From Methylocapsa sp. S129 (GTDB lineage Bacteria > Pseudomonadota > Alphaproteobacteria > Rhizobiales > Beijerinckiaceae), in NCBI RefSeq assembly GCF_009765995.1, contig NZ_LMUI01000042.1:1-64000 (forward strand): a stretch of 64,000 nt of DNA. Direction: 5' to 3'. Shown here piece after piece: positions 39,512 to 48,805 of the stretch. Position 1 is the stretch's first letter; every line of letters begins with the position of its first letter. A program made the position numbers and the translations under genes. Below the pieces are notes generated by a model. That model saw nothing but the letters and a program-made list of their open reading frames with translations, did no database searches and had not been told where the DNA came from.

Positions 39512-40513
39512 TTACAGACCTCCGGCGATCAGGCCGTCGATCGTTTCGTGATTGATCCGCATGATCTTGTCGACCTTGATCAATTTACCGGGCACATCGA
39601 CCGCGGCCTTGCCGAGGCCGGGAATCTCGACGCCGTCCTTGATCTCCTTGCCGTCGAGCACGAGTCTGGCGACAGCGACCATCGCATAGCCCGCGTCCGT
39701 CGGATTCCACAGGAAACCCTCACGGATGATGTCGTCGGCGATCAGATCCTTGGCCTGCGAGGGCAGAACCGTGCCCACGACCGCGATCTTCTTGCCCAGG
39801 CGCTTCTCCCTCACCGCATTGCCGGCGCCAATCGGGCCGTTGGAGCCAAAGCCGAGAATGCCCTTCAGGTTCGGATAGGCTTTGATGACGTCGAGCGTCG
39901 TCTTGTAGGAGGTATCGATTTCGTCGGCGCCAGGGAAGCGGTCGGCGACCAGCTTCATCTTCGGATAATGTTCCTTCTGGTAGGCGATCGCTGCGTCCGC
40001 CCATTTGTTATGGAGCGGCGTCGTCAACGTGCCGACGTAGACGACATAATCGCCTTCCTCGCCCATATCCTTGGCGATGCGCTGCATCTGCACTTCGCCA
40101 AAGCGCACCGAATCGATCAGTTCGACGTTCCAGTCGCGACCGTCCTGTTCCGGTCCTTCATGCGTGATGACCTTGATGCCGGCGGCCTGGGCGCGCTTGA
40201 GCACGGGCTCGCAGACTTTCACGTCGAGCGGCACGAGGCCGATGACGGTGACTTTTTTGGCGATCAGGTCTTCGAGCAGCTTCACCTGCTGGGCGGGATC
40301 GACATTGGCGGGGCCAACCATGGTCGCGTCGATGTTGAAATCCTTCGCGCCCTTCAGAATGCCCTTCTCCACTGCGTTGAACCAGGGAATGCCAGCAATC
40401 TTGACGACCGTGACCATCGTCGGCGTGGCGGCCCATGCGATCGTCGAGGTCGCGCTCGCTACGCCCGTCAGGGCGGCGCTCCCCAAAAGCTTCAAAGTTT
40501 CGCGTCTGTTCAT
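39512..40513 (-). CDS. LsrB/RhaS-type periplasmic sugar-binding protein
   Basis: The 333-residue protein begins with a twin-arginine-like signal (MNRRETLKLLGSAALTG) ending near TIAWAATP. The mature domain (VKIAGIPWFNAVEKGILKGA, VDPAQQVKLLEDLIAKKVTV, LKRAQAAGIKVITHEGPEQD) is in the LsrB/RhaS/sugar-binding branch of type I binding proteins. AI-2 binding cannot be read from this; rhamnose or another deoxy or branched sugar is as likely. The ATG at 40513 has a strong GGAGG site. It is the first gene of the ABC operon and divergent from xsc. Confidence 0.87.
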   Translation of the reverse strand: MNRRETLKLLGSAALTGVASATSTIAWAATPTMVTVVKIAGIPWFNAVEKGILKGAKDFNIDATMVGPANVDPAQQVKLLEDLIAKKVTVIGLVPLDVKVCEPVLKRAQAAGIKVITHEGPEQDGRDWNVELIDSVRFGEVQMQRIAKDMGEEGDYVVYVGTLTTPLHNKWADAAIAYQKEHYPKMKLVADRFPGADEIDTSYKTTLDVIKAYPNLKGILGFGSNGPIGAGNAVREKRLGKKIAVVGTVLPSQAKDLIADDIIREGFLWNPTDAGYAMVAVARLVLDGKEIKDGVEIPGLGKAAVDVPGKLIKVDKIMRINHETIDGLIAGGL

Positions 40514-40716
40514 TTGTTTCCTCCGGTGGCTCACGCTTTTTCGCGCGGAGCAATTTTTGTATTCAGTGCGTCTTAGATTGACCGCCCCGGAACCGTTTGA
40601 CAAGAGCCGTCGTCGTATCGATGGTGTGAGGATGAAGGGTCGCGCCGCCATTGCGCGCTATGACATGGCGCACTGGCGCCGAGCGCCGTCATAACCGACC
40701 TCAAGCGAGGAAACCC

Positions 40717-42468
40717 ATGCCGCGCATGTCCGCCAGCGAAGCTTTTGTCGAGACGCTCGTCGCCCAAGGCGTCACCGATGTCTTCGGCATTGTCGGTTCG
40801 GCCTATATGGATGCGCTGGATTTGTTTCCCGCCGCCGGCATCAGGTTCATCCCGACCGTTCATGAACAGGGCGCGGCGCATATGGCGGACGGCTATGCGC
40901 GCGTGTCGGGACGCCACGGCGTTTGCATCGCGCAGAATGGACCTGGCGTCACCAATTTCGTCACCGCGATCGCCGCCGCCTACTGGGCGCATACGCCGGT
41001 CGTCGCGATCACGCCGGAAACAGGAACCGGCACGATCGGCCTTGGCGGCTTTCAGGAGACCGAGCAATTGCCGATCTTCTCGAAGATCACCAAATATCAG
41101 GCGCATGTCTCCAAACATCCGCGCATGGCCGAATTGCTGATGCGTTGCTTCGATATGGCGATGTCCGAACGCGGGCCGACGCAATTCAATATTCCGCGCG
41201 ACAACTTCTACGGCGAGGCCGATTACGAAATCCTCGCGCCAAAAAAAATCTTGCGCGGCGCCGGCGCCGACGAAAGCCTCGATGAAGCCGCCGATCTCCT
41301 GGCGAGCGCCAAATTTCCGGTGATCGTGTCGGGCGGCGGCGTCATTATGGCGAACGGCATGCGCGAGGCGGTGCAGCTTGCCGAACAATTGCAGGCGCCG
41401 GTCGTCAATTCCTACCTGCACAATGATTCCTTCCCGAGCGATCATCCGCTCTGGGCGGGGCCGCTCGGCTATCAGGGCTCGAAAGCGGCGATGAAGCTAA
41501 TCGCCGAGGCCGATGTCGTGCTGGCGCTCGGCACGCGGCTCGGGCCGTTCGGCACCTTGCCCCAGCATGGCATGGATTATTGGCCCAAGGGCGCCAGGAT
41601 CATCCAGGTCGACAGCGATCATCGCATGCTCGGGCTGGTCAAGCAGATTTCCGTCGGCATTGTCGGCGACGCGAAGGAAGCGGCCAAGGCTCTATCCTAT
41701 CGTCTCGCCAATCGTCGCCTCGAATCGAGCCTCAATGCGAAAGAGCGACTCTCGCGCATCGCAAAGGAGAAACAGGATTGGGAGCGCGAACTGACCGATT
41801 GGGTCCAGGAGAATGACGATTGGTCGAAGGAAGTCTCGAAGGGCTCCCCTTATATGCATCCGCGCCAGATGCTGCGCGAACTCGAAAAGGCGATGCCGGG
41901 CGATGCGATGGTCTCGACCGACATCGGCAATATCTGCTCGATCTCCAATTCCTATCTGCGCTTCAAACAGCTCCATTCGATGTTCGCGGCGATGAGTTTT
42001 GGCAATTGCGGCTATGCGCTGCCGACCATTGTCGGCGCCAAGGTCGCCTCGCCAAAGCGCCCGGCGGTCGCCTATGTCGGCGACGGCGCCTTTGGCATGA
42101 GCTTTGGCGAGATATTGACCTGCGTGCGCGAGAACATTCCCGTCACCGCTGTCGTGTTCCACAACAAGCAATGGGGCGCGGAAAAGAAGAACCAGGTCGA
42201 TTTTTACGCCAACCGTTTCCTCGGCGTGAACCTGACCAATCCGAGCTGGGCGGAAGTCGCGCGGTCGCTGGGCGCCGAGGGCGTGACCGTCGACAAGCTC
42301 GGCGATGTCGGCGAGGCGCTCGATAAGGCCTGCGACGCGCAAAAACGCGGCAAGACGACCATCATCGAAGTCATGGTCACCCAGGAACTCGGCGATCCCT
42401 TTCGCCGCGACGCGCTGAAAAAGCCGCATCGGCTGCTGGATAAATATCGGCATACGAATGTCGCTTGA
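40717..42468 (+). CDS. xsc: sulfoacetaldehyde acetyltransferase
   Basis: The 583-residue thiamin-diphosphate enzyme converts sulfoacetaldehyde and phosphate to acetyl phosphate and sulfite. It is the last step of taurine, isethionate and related C2-sulfonate breakdown. The TPP-binding motif opens with GDGAFGMSFGEI and closes at FHNKQWG. The cofactor glutamate is in TVHEQGAAHMADGYAR. The end QELGDPFRRDALKKP is characteristic of Xsc. The ATG at 40717 has GCGAGGAAA upstream. No pta gene or sulfite exporter of the TauE type is adjacent, but YeeE/YedE proteins follow directly. It is divergent from the sugar-type ABC operon. Confidence 0.92.
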   Translation: MPRMSASEAFVETLVAQGVTDVFGIVGSAYMDALDLFPAAGIRFIPTVHEQGAAHMADGYARVSGRHGVCIAQNGPGVTNFVTAIAAAYWAHTPVVAITPETGTGTIGLGGFQETEQLPIFSKITKYQAHVSKHPRMAELLMRCFDMAMSERGPTQFNIPRDNFYGEADYEILAPKKILRGAGADESLDEAADLLASAKFPVIVSGGGVIMANGMREAVQLAEQLQAPVVNSYLHNDSFPSDHPLWAGPLGYQGSKAAMKLIAEADVVLALGTRLGPFGTLPQHGMDYWPKGARIIQVDSDHRMLGLVKQISVGIVGDAKEAAKALSYRLANRRLESSLNAKERLSRIAKEKQDWERELTDWVQENDDWSKEVSKGSPYMHPRQMLRELEKAMPGDAMVSTDIGNICSISNSYLRFKQLHSMFAAMSFGNCGYALPTIVGAKVASPKRPAVAYVGDGAFGMSFGEILTCVRENIPVTAVVFHNKQWGAEKKNQVDFYANRFLGVNLTNPSWAEVARSLGAEGVTVDKLGDVGEALDKACDAQKRGKTTIIEVMVTQELGDPFRRDALKKPHRLLDKYRHTNVA

Positions 42469-42514
42469 ACAATGATGGTTCTTCCATAGAGTCAGTCACG
42501 GGAAGGAGCCGACC

Positions 42515-42946
42515 ATGACACTGGATTGGGCGCATTTCACGCCGTGGTCTTCGCTTGGCGGCGGGCTGCTGATTGGTCTGGCGGCAAGCATCCTTATCCT
42601 TGGTGCTGGTCGCATCATGGGCGCGGCGGGCATTGTGGGCGGCGTCGTCGATCCGCGCCCCGGCGATGTCGGCTGGCGGCTTTGGCTGATCGCCGGCCTG
42701 CTGCTCGCGCCAACCGCGCTCGCGTTGTTTTCGGCGGCCAAGGCGCCGTTGATCGAGGCTTCGTGGCCTGTGCTCATCATCGCCGGCTTGTTGGTTGGCT
42801 TTGGCACACGGCTTGGATCGGGTTGCACCAGCGGCCATGGCGTCTGCGGCGTGTCGCGCCTCTCGCCGCGCTCGATCACGGCGACCGGGCTGTTCATGCT
42901 CACCGGCTTCGCCACCGTCTTCCTCGTCCGTCATGTCCTGAGCTGA
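42515..42946 (+). CDS. YeeE/YedE family membrane protein, first half-size unit
   Basis: This 143-residue protein has about four hydrophobic helices and the family motif GSGCTSGHGVCG (conserved cysteines). YeeE (TsuA) moves thiosulfate using such cysteines. The half-size version works with a second half-size partner, here the next gene. An AAGGAG ribosome site precedes ATG 42515. Being 46 bases after xsc, it may deal with sulfite or another reduced sulfur anion; this is inference. Confidence 0.88.
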   Translation: MTLDWAHFTPWSSLGGGLLIGLAASILILGAGRIMGAAGIVGGVVDPRPGDVGWRLWLIAGLLLAPTALALFSAAKAPLIEASWPVLIIAGLLVGFGTRLGSGCTSGHGVCGVSRLSPRSITATGLFMLTGFATVFLVRHVLS

Positions 42947-42961
42947 ACAGCGAGCAAACCC

Positions 42962-43405
42962 ATGCGCAACATCATCGCTCTCGCGGTCGGCCTGATCTTC
43001 GGCGCCGGCCTTTGCCTTTCCGGCATGACGGAGCCGGCCAAAGTGCTCGGCTTTCTGGATCTTGCGGGCTTATGGGACCCTTCGCTGGCCTTTGTGATGG
43101 GCGGCGCGATCGCGGTCGCGCTTGTCGCTTTCGGTCTGGCGAAACGGCGGCGCTTCGCTCTCGATGGCGAAGCCATGCAAATGCCGACGGCCCGCGCCAT
43201 CGATCCGCTGCTCGTCGCCGGCAGCCTCATTTTTGGAATCGGCTGGGGTCTCGCGGGAATTTGCCCAGGCCCCGCGATTGTCGACGTCGGATTTCTCAAT
43301 TCGCGTGCGCTTGTGTTCGTTGTGGCGATGGCGGTCGGCATGCTCGCCCAAAGACTTGTCGGGCTGCGCTTGCCCGCGCCGGGTCCGATCGGGCAAGATG
43401 CCTGA
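42962..43405 (+). CDS. YeeE/YedE family membrane protein, second half-size unit
   Basis: The 147-residue partner of the preceding protein has about four helices. It carries FGAGLCLSGMTEPAKVLGFLD and GIGWGLAGICPGPAIV, the second-half motifs of YeeE/YedE including its cysteines. It starts 15 bases after the first unit. Together they would make one full transporter. Confidence 0.88.
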   Translation: MRNIIALAVGLIFGAGLCLSGMTEPAKVLGFLDLAGLWDPSLAFVMGGAIAVALVAFGLAKRRRFALDGEAMQMPTARAIDPLLVAGSLIFGIGWGLAGICPGPAIVDVGFLNSRALVFVVAMAVGMLAQRLVGLRLPAPGPIGQDA

Positions 43406-43425
43406 AGGCGTCCCGGATTAGTCTC

Positions 43426-43950
43426 ATGATCGAACGTATTCTTGAACGAGTTTTATTCGCAAGCCGCTGGCTGCTCGCGCCATTTTACTTCGCGCTCGCC
43501 CTGGGCCTGCTGGCCCTGATGGCCAAAGCCTGCCAGCGCGTTTACGAATTCGCCGTCGGGTATATGAATCTCAGCGAAGCGGGCGTCATCCTCGCCGTGC
43601 TCGCCATCGTCGATCTGACCTTGACCGCGTCGTTGATCGTGATCGTGATCTTCTCGGGCTATGTGAATTTTGTTTCGCGCATCGACATTGCTGAGCACAA
43701 AGACTGGCCGCAATGGATGGCGAGCATCGATTTCAACGAACTCAAGCTTAAATTGATGTCCTCGATCGTCGCCATTTCAGCGATCAAATTGCTCGAGTCC
43801 TTCATGGAAGTTGGCCACCAATCCGACCGCGATCTTTATTTCCTGGTCGGCATCCACCTGACCTTCGTCGCTTCCACGCTGTTTCTGGCCCTTTCCGATC
43901 GGCTCGGGCATGGCGGCGGCGAGGCGCACGGCGGGGCCGCGAAGGAATAG
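43426..43950 (+). CDS. YqhA/UPF0114 family membrane protein
   Basis: The 174-residue protein matches the YqhA family of small inner-membrane proteins with three to four helices (FYFALALGLLALMAKACQ, GVILAVLAIVDLTLTASLIV, YLVGI-like last helix). DWPQWMASIDFNELKLKLMS is the conserved central segment. The function of the family is unknown. It starts 20 bases after the second YeeE gene and ends the run. A weak hairpin at 43947-43974 may be its terminator. Confidence 0.85.
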   Translation: MIERILERVLFASRWLLAPFYFALALGLLALMAKACQRVYEFAVGYMNLSEAGVILAVLAIVDLTLTASLIVIVIFSGYVNFVSRIDIAEHKDWPQWMASIDFNELKLKLMSSIVAISAIKLLESFMEVGHQSDRDLYFLVGIHLTFVASTLFLALSDRLGHGGGEAHGGAAKE

Positions 43951-43982
43951 AGCGCGCGCGTCAGGCGCTCGCTATGCCGCTT

Positions 43983-44906
43983 TTACTTCTCCAGCACCAC
44001 CTGCCGGCACTCCGGCGGCATCTGGGCGAGCGTCAGCGGCGGCTTCGCCTTGGCGTTTGGATCGGCTTTGGGATGCAGAACCTCGTCGGTGAACCACCAG
44101 GCCAGCGACTTGTCGCAGCCATCGCCCGGCGGAACCGGTTCCTGCGCCTGGCATCCGGTATCGCCCGCCGGGCAGGCGATGCGGACATGGAAGTGATAAT
44201 TGTGCCCCCAATAGGCGCGCACTTTATTCATCCAGGGCGCGCCGCGCGCGGTTTCGCACAAGGCCTTCTTGATCGCGGCGTTGACGAAGATGCGCTCGAC
44301 CTCGGGCTCTTCGGCGGCCGCCTGGATGATGCCCGCCTGGCCTGCCGTCCAATGCGCGCGATCGACGCTCAATCCGTCGTCGGTCACCATATTGACGGCG
44401 GACATTTCCTCGCGCTCGGCGCGCGTCAGCGTGCGGTCGGGCATCGGCGTCAGCCAGATGTCGGCGTCGAGGCCGACCTGATGCGAGGCGTGACCGGTCA
44501 GCATCGGGCCGCCGCGCGGCTGCGAAATATCGCCCACCAGAATGCCGGGCCAAATGCCCTTTTGCGCCGCCTTCTTCGAGAACCTCTCCAGGAAGGATAT
44601 CATCGCCGGATTGCCCCAGTTGCGATCGCGCGACAGGCGCATCACCTGCCATGTCTCGCCATCGACCGGAAGCGCCTTGGCGCCGGCGAGACAACCGCGC
44701 GCATAAAAGCCGATCGAGCGCGACTGCAGTTCCGTCGGCGTCAGCGACCGGCCAAAAACCTCCTTGGCGGGAAGCTTGGGATCGCCAGGATTGGCGAGCG
44801 GGGGCAACGGGGTGGGATTGAGGCTGCCCTGGTCCTGCGCGCGCGCCCCGCCTATGGCCACGCTGATCAAACCCGCCGCGAGCGCGATACGAAAATATGC
44901 AGACAT
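43983..44906 (-). CDS. mepA: penicillin-insensitive murein endopeptidase
   Basis: The 307-residue secreted enzyme has a signal peptide (end near GGARAQD) and the MepA zinc motifs: GHASHQVGLDADIW, an internal DRAHW, and YHFHVRI near the C-terminus. It cuts D-Ala-meso-DAP cross-links in peptidoglycan. The six cysteines in the tail fit the disulfides of this family. It is transcribed leftwards and is convergent with the YqhA gene. Confidence 0.92.
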   Translation of the reverse strand: MSAYFRIALAAGLISVAIGGARAQDQGSLNPTPLPPLANPGDPKLPAKEVFGRSLTPTELQSRSIGFYARGCLAGAKALPVDGETWQVMRLSRDRNWGNPAMISFLERFSKKAAQKGIWPGILVGDISQPRGGPMLTGHASHQVGLDADIWLTPMPDRTLTRAEREEMSAVNMVTDDGLSVDRAHWTAGQAGIIQAAAEEPEVERIFVNAAIKKALCETARGAPWMNKVRAYWGHNYHFHVRIACPAGDTGCQAQEPVPPGDGCDKSLAWWFTDEVLHPKADPNAKAKPPLTLAQMPPECRQVVLEK

Positions 44907-44964
44907 GACGGTCTGGTCCTCTTACTGCGCCGGCCGAGTTTGCGCGGCGAGCGTTAACGGATCG

Positions 44965-45759
44965 TCAACCATGCGTTCTGGCTGCGTCGCCCCGAACCGC
45001 CACAATGAAAAGGCGCGGAAAAGGCAGCAGCGCGCGCCCGTCGGCGAGCGTCGGATAAGCCATGGCGATCTCGTCGCGATATTGGACGAGAAAGGCTTGT
45101 CTCTCGTCCGGCGAGAGTGGGTCGAGAAACGGCCGCAGGCCCGTTCCCTTGACCCATTCGACGATCGCGTCCGGCCCGCGCAGCGGGTGAACATAAGTCG
45201 TGCGCCATACATCGACATCGGCGCAATGGGGCGCCAGCGCCGCATAATAATCGGCAAAGGCGCCGATGGTTTCGCGCGCCGCGCTCGCGCCGCCGAGCTT
45301 GTCGCGGAAAGGCGCTCGCGCCGCGACCTTGCGCATCAGAACATGCGAAGGCTCATCGAAATTGTCGGGCATTTGCACCGCGAGGCTCCCGCCCGGCGCG
45401 AGTTGGGACGTCAGGCGGACCATCAGGTCGATATGACCGGGAATCCATTGCAGCACGGCGTTGGCATAGATCAGATCGAGAGGTTCGGCCCCACGCCAAT
45501 GCGCGACATCGGCCTTTTCGAAGGTCACGCGCGGCAGCCGCGCGCGCGCTTTGGTCAGCATGTCGTCGGACGTGTCGAGCCCGAGAATGTCGGCGCGCGG
45601 AAATCTCTTGGCCAGAAGCTCGGTTGAGTTGCCGGGACCGCATCCAAGATCGACGATCCGCTCCGCGGCATGATTGGCGACGCGGGCGAGGAGATCGAAC
45701 GCGGGCCGCGTCCGCTCCGCTTCGAATTGCAGATATTGCCGCGCGCTCCAATCTTCCAA
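44965..45759 (-). CDS. tam: trans-aconitate 2-methyltransferase
   Basis: This 264-residue SAM enzyme methylates trans-aconitate, an inhibitory by-product of aconitase. The SAM site [20 protein letters not shown] and the Tam-specific [12 protein letters not shown] and [13 protein letters not shown] segments are clear. The start is TTG at 45759 with GGAG seven bases before it, giving the usual [11 protein letters not shown] opening. Upstream is a long AT-rich gap. Confidence 0.91.
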   Translation of the reverse strand: MEDWSARQYLQFEAERTRPAFDLLARVANHAAERIVDLGCGPGNSTELLAKRFPRADILGLDTSDDMLTKARARLPRVTFEKADVAHWRGAEPLDLIYANAVLQWIPGHIDLMVRLTSQLAPGGSLAVQMPDNFDEPSHVLMRKVAARAPFRDKLGGASAARETIGAFADYYAALAPHCADVDVWRTTYVHPLRGPDAIVEWVKGTGLRPFLDPLSPDERQAFLVQYRDEIAMAYPTLADGRALLPFPRLFIVAVRGDAARTHG

Positions 45760-46429
45760 GACGCTTCTCCGATTGACAGAAACCTGTTCTGCGCGACGCT
45801 TACGCCCAACGCCGAAAAAGTTTCAACGCCGCGCATAAAATTTTTGAATTTTTTTCAATGCGACAGAATTACAACGAATTTATTAGCATTAATTTTTCGT
45901 TTCGACAGAGCGCTTTGAGCGCGCACGCAAAACGTTCATGATTCAATGCGTTGCGGGCTAAGGCGCAGCGGGGGCTATCGCTAGACGCGGTTCGGCGTGA
46001 AATTTGACTCATTGGCGTCAAAAAATCATGGAATTTTCGGACCGCCGATTGGTGCGGCGCAAGATGTAAAACTTGCCCTCTTTATAAGGCCTTGCGATAA
46101 CACAAAATTGACATGATCAATGCGGTCGCCGCATCTTCGCCACAAACAAGACACTTTTATTGCAGCCCGTGTTGCCCCACCTGAGGCTGCATGCAATATT
46201 CCTTAAACGAAAAGCAATCTCCTGTTGGCGATCGCGACTTGAGCGAATAGTATGTTTCCAGGACAAAGAAAGTGTCGATGCAGCGCGAATTACCCAGTGT
46301 ATCCAACAGTTACCCTGGTATTTATACGTAACTGATACAATTTCTGGGCGCGCCACTAGGCGTTTTCACTTAAGGTTTCCATTAATAAGCACTAAAATCA
46401 CCACAGTGCGGGCTGTGGAAGGAGAGGCC
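45760..46429. other. AT-rich 670-base gap upstream of the rhodanese-dnaA unit
   Basis: This is the longest gene-free stretch here and is AT-rich, notably at about 45835-45905. It contains a short palindrome ATGCGG-TCG-CCGCAT (46120-46134) and an imperfect inverted repeat (GCAGCC 46162-46167 with GGCTGC 46185-46190). A perfect TTGACA (46108-46113) and GANTC methylation sites are also present. No DnaA-box cluster (TTATNCACA) was found, so it does not look like oriC. Promoters for tam and for the rhodanese/dnaA genes presumably lie here. Confidence 0.5.
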
Positions 46430-46876
46430 ATGTCTACCCAATTGCCCAATGGATACGCCGGAGACGTATCCGCCGCCGACGCCTATTCGATGCTCGAAAG
46501 CGATAAATCCGCGGTTCTGGTGGACGTCCGCAGCAAGGCGGAATGGACGTATGTCGGCGTACCAGATTTGTCCGAAATCGGCAAGGAAACGATCTTCGTC
46601 GAATGGCAAGAATATCCTGCAATGAAAGTCGCGGCGGATTTCGCGCCGCATCTTCTGGAGCTTCTGCGCGCACGTGGGGTTTCCGCCGCGGCTCCGCTGT
46701 TGTTCCTGTGTCGCTCCGGCGTGCGTTCGCGCGCCGCGGCGATCGCTTTGACCCAAGCGGGACAGGAGCATTGCTACAATATCGCGCAAGGTTTTGAGGG
46801 ACCGCTCGACGATAAACAGAAGCGCGGCGCCGTCGATGGCTGGAAAGCCCGCGGTCTGCCCTGGGCGCAGTCGTAA
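46430..46876 (+). CDS. single-domain rhodanese-like protein
   Basis: The 148-residue protein is one rhodanese domain with active-site C94 in [14 protein letters not shown], plus the start motif [13 protein letters not shown]. Six-residue active loops of this kind handle sulfane sulfur. The ATG at 46430 follows GGAGAGG. It lies 80 bases upstream of dnaA on the same strand and could share its promoter. Confidence 0.9.
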   Translation: MSTQLPNGYAGDVSAADAYSMLESDKSAVLVDVRSKAEWTYVGVPDLSEIGKETIFVEWQEYPAMKVAADFAPHLLELLRARGVSAAAPLLFLCRSGVRSRAAAIALTQAGQEHCYNIAQGFEGPLDDKQKRGAVDGWKARGLPWAQS

Positions 46877-46956
46877 TCCAATCGTCTCGTCCCTTCGCTT
46901 TGCCTGCGGTCCGCATTGCGTCCGCGCTCCACCCCCATAAAGAAAAGAATCATGAA

Positions 46957-48441
46957 ATGTCACATACGCAGCTCCTTGAGGAACCGCGGTCGACGGGGCG
47001 TCAAATGAACAGCCTCGATGAACCCTGGAAGCGTTGCAGTTCCCGGCTGAGAGCGGAACTTGGCGAAGATATTTTTACGAGCTGGTTCGGTCGGCTTGAG
47101 CTGGAGGCGGTCGCCGACGGACGCGCCAGCTTCACCGTTCCGACCCGCTTCCTCAAGAGCTGGATCGAATCGCATTATCTCGATCGGATTCTTGCGGCGC
47201 TTAATGCCGAAATCGGCGGGATCGTCGATCTGGCCATCGCTGTGCGCTCATCGACGCACGCGCCGGCTTGCGGCGCCGGCCCAGCGGTTGCGCGTGAGCC
47301 GCGACAGGCCGAATATGTCGCCGCGCCGCCCCGGGAGGCCGCGACGGCCTCGCGCGAACTCGCGCGCCGCAACGAGGTCGCGCCGGCGCAGGATTCGCTA
47401 TCGGGCTCGCCGCTGGACCGACGGCTCACGTTTGCGACGTTTCTGGTGGGCCGCTCGAACCAGCTTGCCTATTCGGCCGCGCGGCGCGTGACCGAGGCGA
47501 AGGTGGGGCAAATGCCCGCCTTCAGCCCGCTCTATATCCATGCGGCGGTGGGGCTCGGTAAAACCCATCTCTTGCAAGCCCTCGCCCATTCCGCTGTGAG
47601 CCAGGGACGGCGGGTCATCTATCTCACGGCCGAGAAGTTCATGTATGGCTTCGTCGCCGCGCTCAGGGCGCAGACGGCGATCGCTTTCAAGGAAAGCCTG
47701 CGCGCGATCGACCTGCTTATCTTCGACGACGCGCAGTTTCTGCAAGGCAAATCGATTCAGACCGAATTCTGCCATGCGCTCAATGCGCTGGTCGATGCGG
47801 GACGACAGGTCGTCGTCGCTGCTGACCGGCCGCCCGGCGATCTCGAGGCTCTCGAAGAGCGCGTGCGTTCGCGGCTCGCGGGCGGACTATGCGTTGAAAT
47901 GGGCGGCCTCGACGAGCCGCTGCGCATTAAAATCCTTGAGGCGCGCATCGCCGCCGCGCAAGTCACGCAGCCTAATTTCGAAGTGTCGCCGACCGTCCTC
48001 GCCTTTGTCGCGCGCACCCTCAATTCAAACGGGCGCGATCTCGATGGCGCCGTCAATCGCCTGCTCGCCCATACGACGCTGACGGGCGCGGCGCTCAGCG
48101 TCGAGACAGCGGAGATTGCGATCCGCGATCTCGTGCGCACGCATGAGCCCAAACGCGTCAAGATCGAGGAGATCCAGAAACTGGTCGCCAGCCATTACAG
48201 CGTGACGCGCGCCGATATCCTATCCTCGCGCCGCACCGCGACTGTCGTCAAGCCAAGGCAGATCGCGATGTATCTGGCGAAAACCTTGACGCTGCGCTCG
48301 CTGCCCGAGATCGGGCGTCGCTTCGGCGGCCGCGATCACACGACCGTTCTGCATGCTGTGCGCAAGATCGAGGGCCTGTCGCATGCGGATCGATCCCTGA
48401 ACGACGAGCTTGAGCTGCTCAAGCGCATGCTGCAGGATTAA
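46957..48441 (+). CDS. dnaA: chromosomal replication initiator protein DnaA
   Basis: The 494-residue protein has domain I ([19 protein letters not shown]), a short Ala/Arg-rich domain II at about 100-150, and an AAA+ domain (Walker [12 protein letters not shown], Walker [10 protein letters not shown]). The DNA-binding domain IV has the signature [15 protein letters not shown]. The A in place of G in the P-loop is usual in rhizobial DnaA. The start could be ATG 46957 or ATG 47005; the conserved part begins just after the second. It is followed by the DUF952 gene and pyrD. Confidence 0.94.
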   Translation: MSHTQLLEEPRSTGRQMNSLDEPWKRCSSRLRAELGEDIFTSWFGRLELEAVADGRASFTVPTRFLKSWIESHYLDRILAALNAEIGGIVDLAIAVRSSTHAPACGAGPAVAREPRQAEYVAAPPREAATASRELARRNEVAPAQDSLSGSPLDRRLTFATFLVGRSNQLAYSAARRVTEAKVGQMPAFSPLYIHAAVGLGKTHLLQALAHSAVSQGRRVIYLTAEKFMYGFVAALRAQTAIAFKESLRAIDLLIFDDAQFLQGKSIQTEFCHALNALVDAGRQVVVAADRPPGDLEALEERVRSRLAGGLCVEMGGLDEPLRIKILEARIAAAQVTQPNFEVSPTVLAFVARTLNSNGRDLDGAVNRLLAHTTLTGAALSVETAEIAIRDLVRTHEPKRVKIEEIQKLVASHYSVTRADILSSRRTATVVKPRQIAMYLAKTLTLRSLPEIGRRFGGRDHTTVLHAVRKIEGLSHADRSLNDELELLKRMLQD

Positions 48442-48460
48442 GTCAGGCGAGACCGGCGAT

Positions 48461-48805
48461 ATGGCCTTGATCTTCAAGATCGCCGGCGCGGACGAATGGC
48501 GCGCGGCGGAGGCGGCGGGCGTCTTCGCCGGCGCGGCGGTCGACCGCGCCGACGGCTACATCCATTTTTCGACCGCGGCGCAGGCCGCTGAGACAGCGGC
48601 CAAATGGTTCGCGGGGCGCAGCGATCTCGTGTTGGCGGCGGTCGAAGTCGAAGCTTTGGGCGCCGCCTTGCGTTGGGAGCCTTCACGCGGCGACGCTCTG
48701 TTTCCTCATCTCTATGCGTCCTTACCGCTTTCGGCGGTGCGTTGGACGCGCGCGTTGCCGCTCGGCGCGGATGGACGCCACGTCTTCGGGAATCTCGACG
48801 CATGA
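48461..48805 (+). CDS. DUF952 family protein
   Basis: The 114-residue protein is a DUF952 member, recognised from GYIHFSTAAQAAETAAKWF and FPHLYASLPLSAVRW. Function is unknown; the fold is related to ADP-ribosyltransferase-like small domains. It begins 19 bases after dnaA, and its stop overlaps the pyrD start (ATGA at 48802-48805), so translation is coupled to pyrD. Confidence 0.85.
   Translation: MALIFKIAGADEWRAAEAAGVFAGAAVDRADGYIHFSTAAQAAETAAKWFAGRSDLVLAAVEVEALGAALRWEPSRGDALFPHLYASLPLSAVRWTRALPLGADGRHVFGNLDA

Noticed and set aside
39512-40513. True AI-2 (Lsr) uptake system
   Set aside because: The binding protein is only in the LsrB/RhaS branch; lsrK, lsrF, lsrG and lsrR are absent, so AI-2 cannot be claimed.
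37931-40576. Plus-strand open frame of 881 codons
   Set aside because: It is antisense to the ABC ATPase and binding-protein genes and has the Arg/His/Asp-rich composition of a GC-driven shadow frame.
45760-46429. Replication origin next to dnaA
   Set aside because: The region is AT-rich, but no TTATNCACA-type box cluster is present, and oriC in this group usually lies elsewhere.
47530-47590. Altered Walker A (AAVGLGKT) in DnaA as a sign of a degenerate initiator
   Set aside because: Rhizobial DnaA proteins normally have A or S in these positions; the lysine, threonine and Walker B aspartates are intact.
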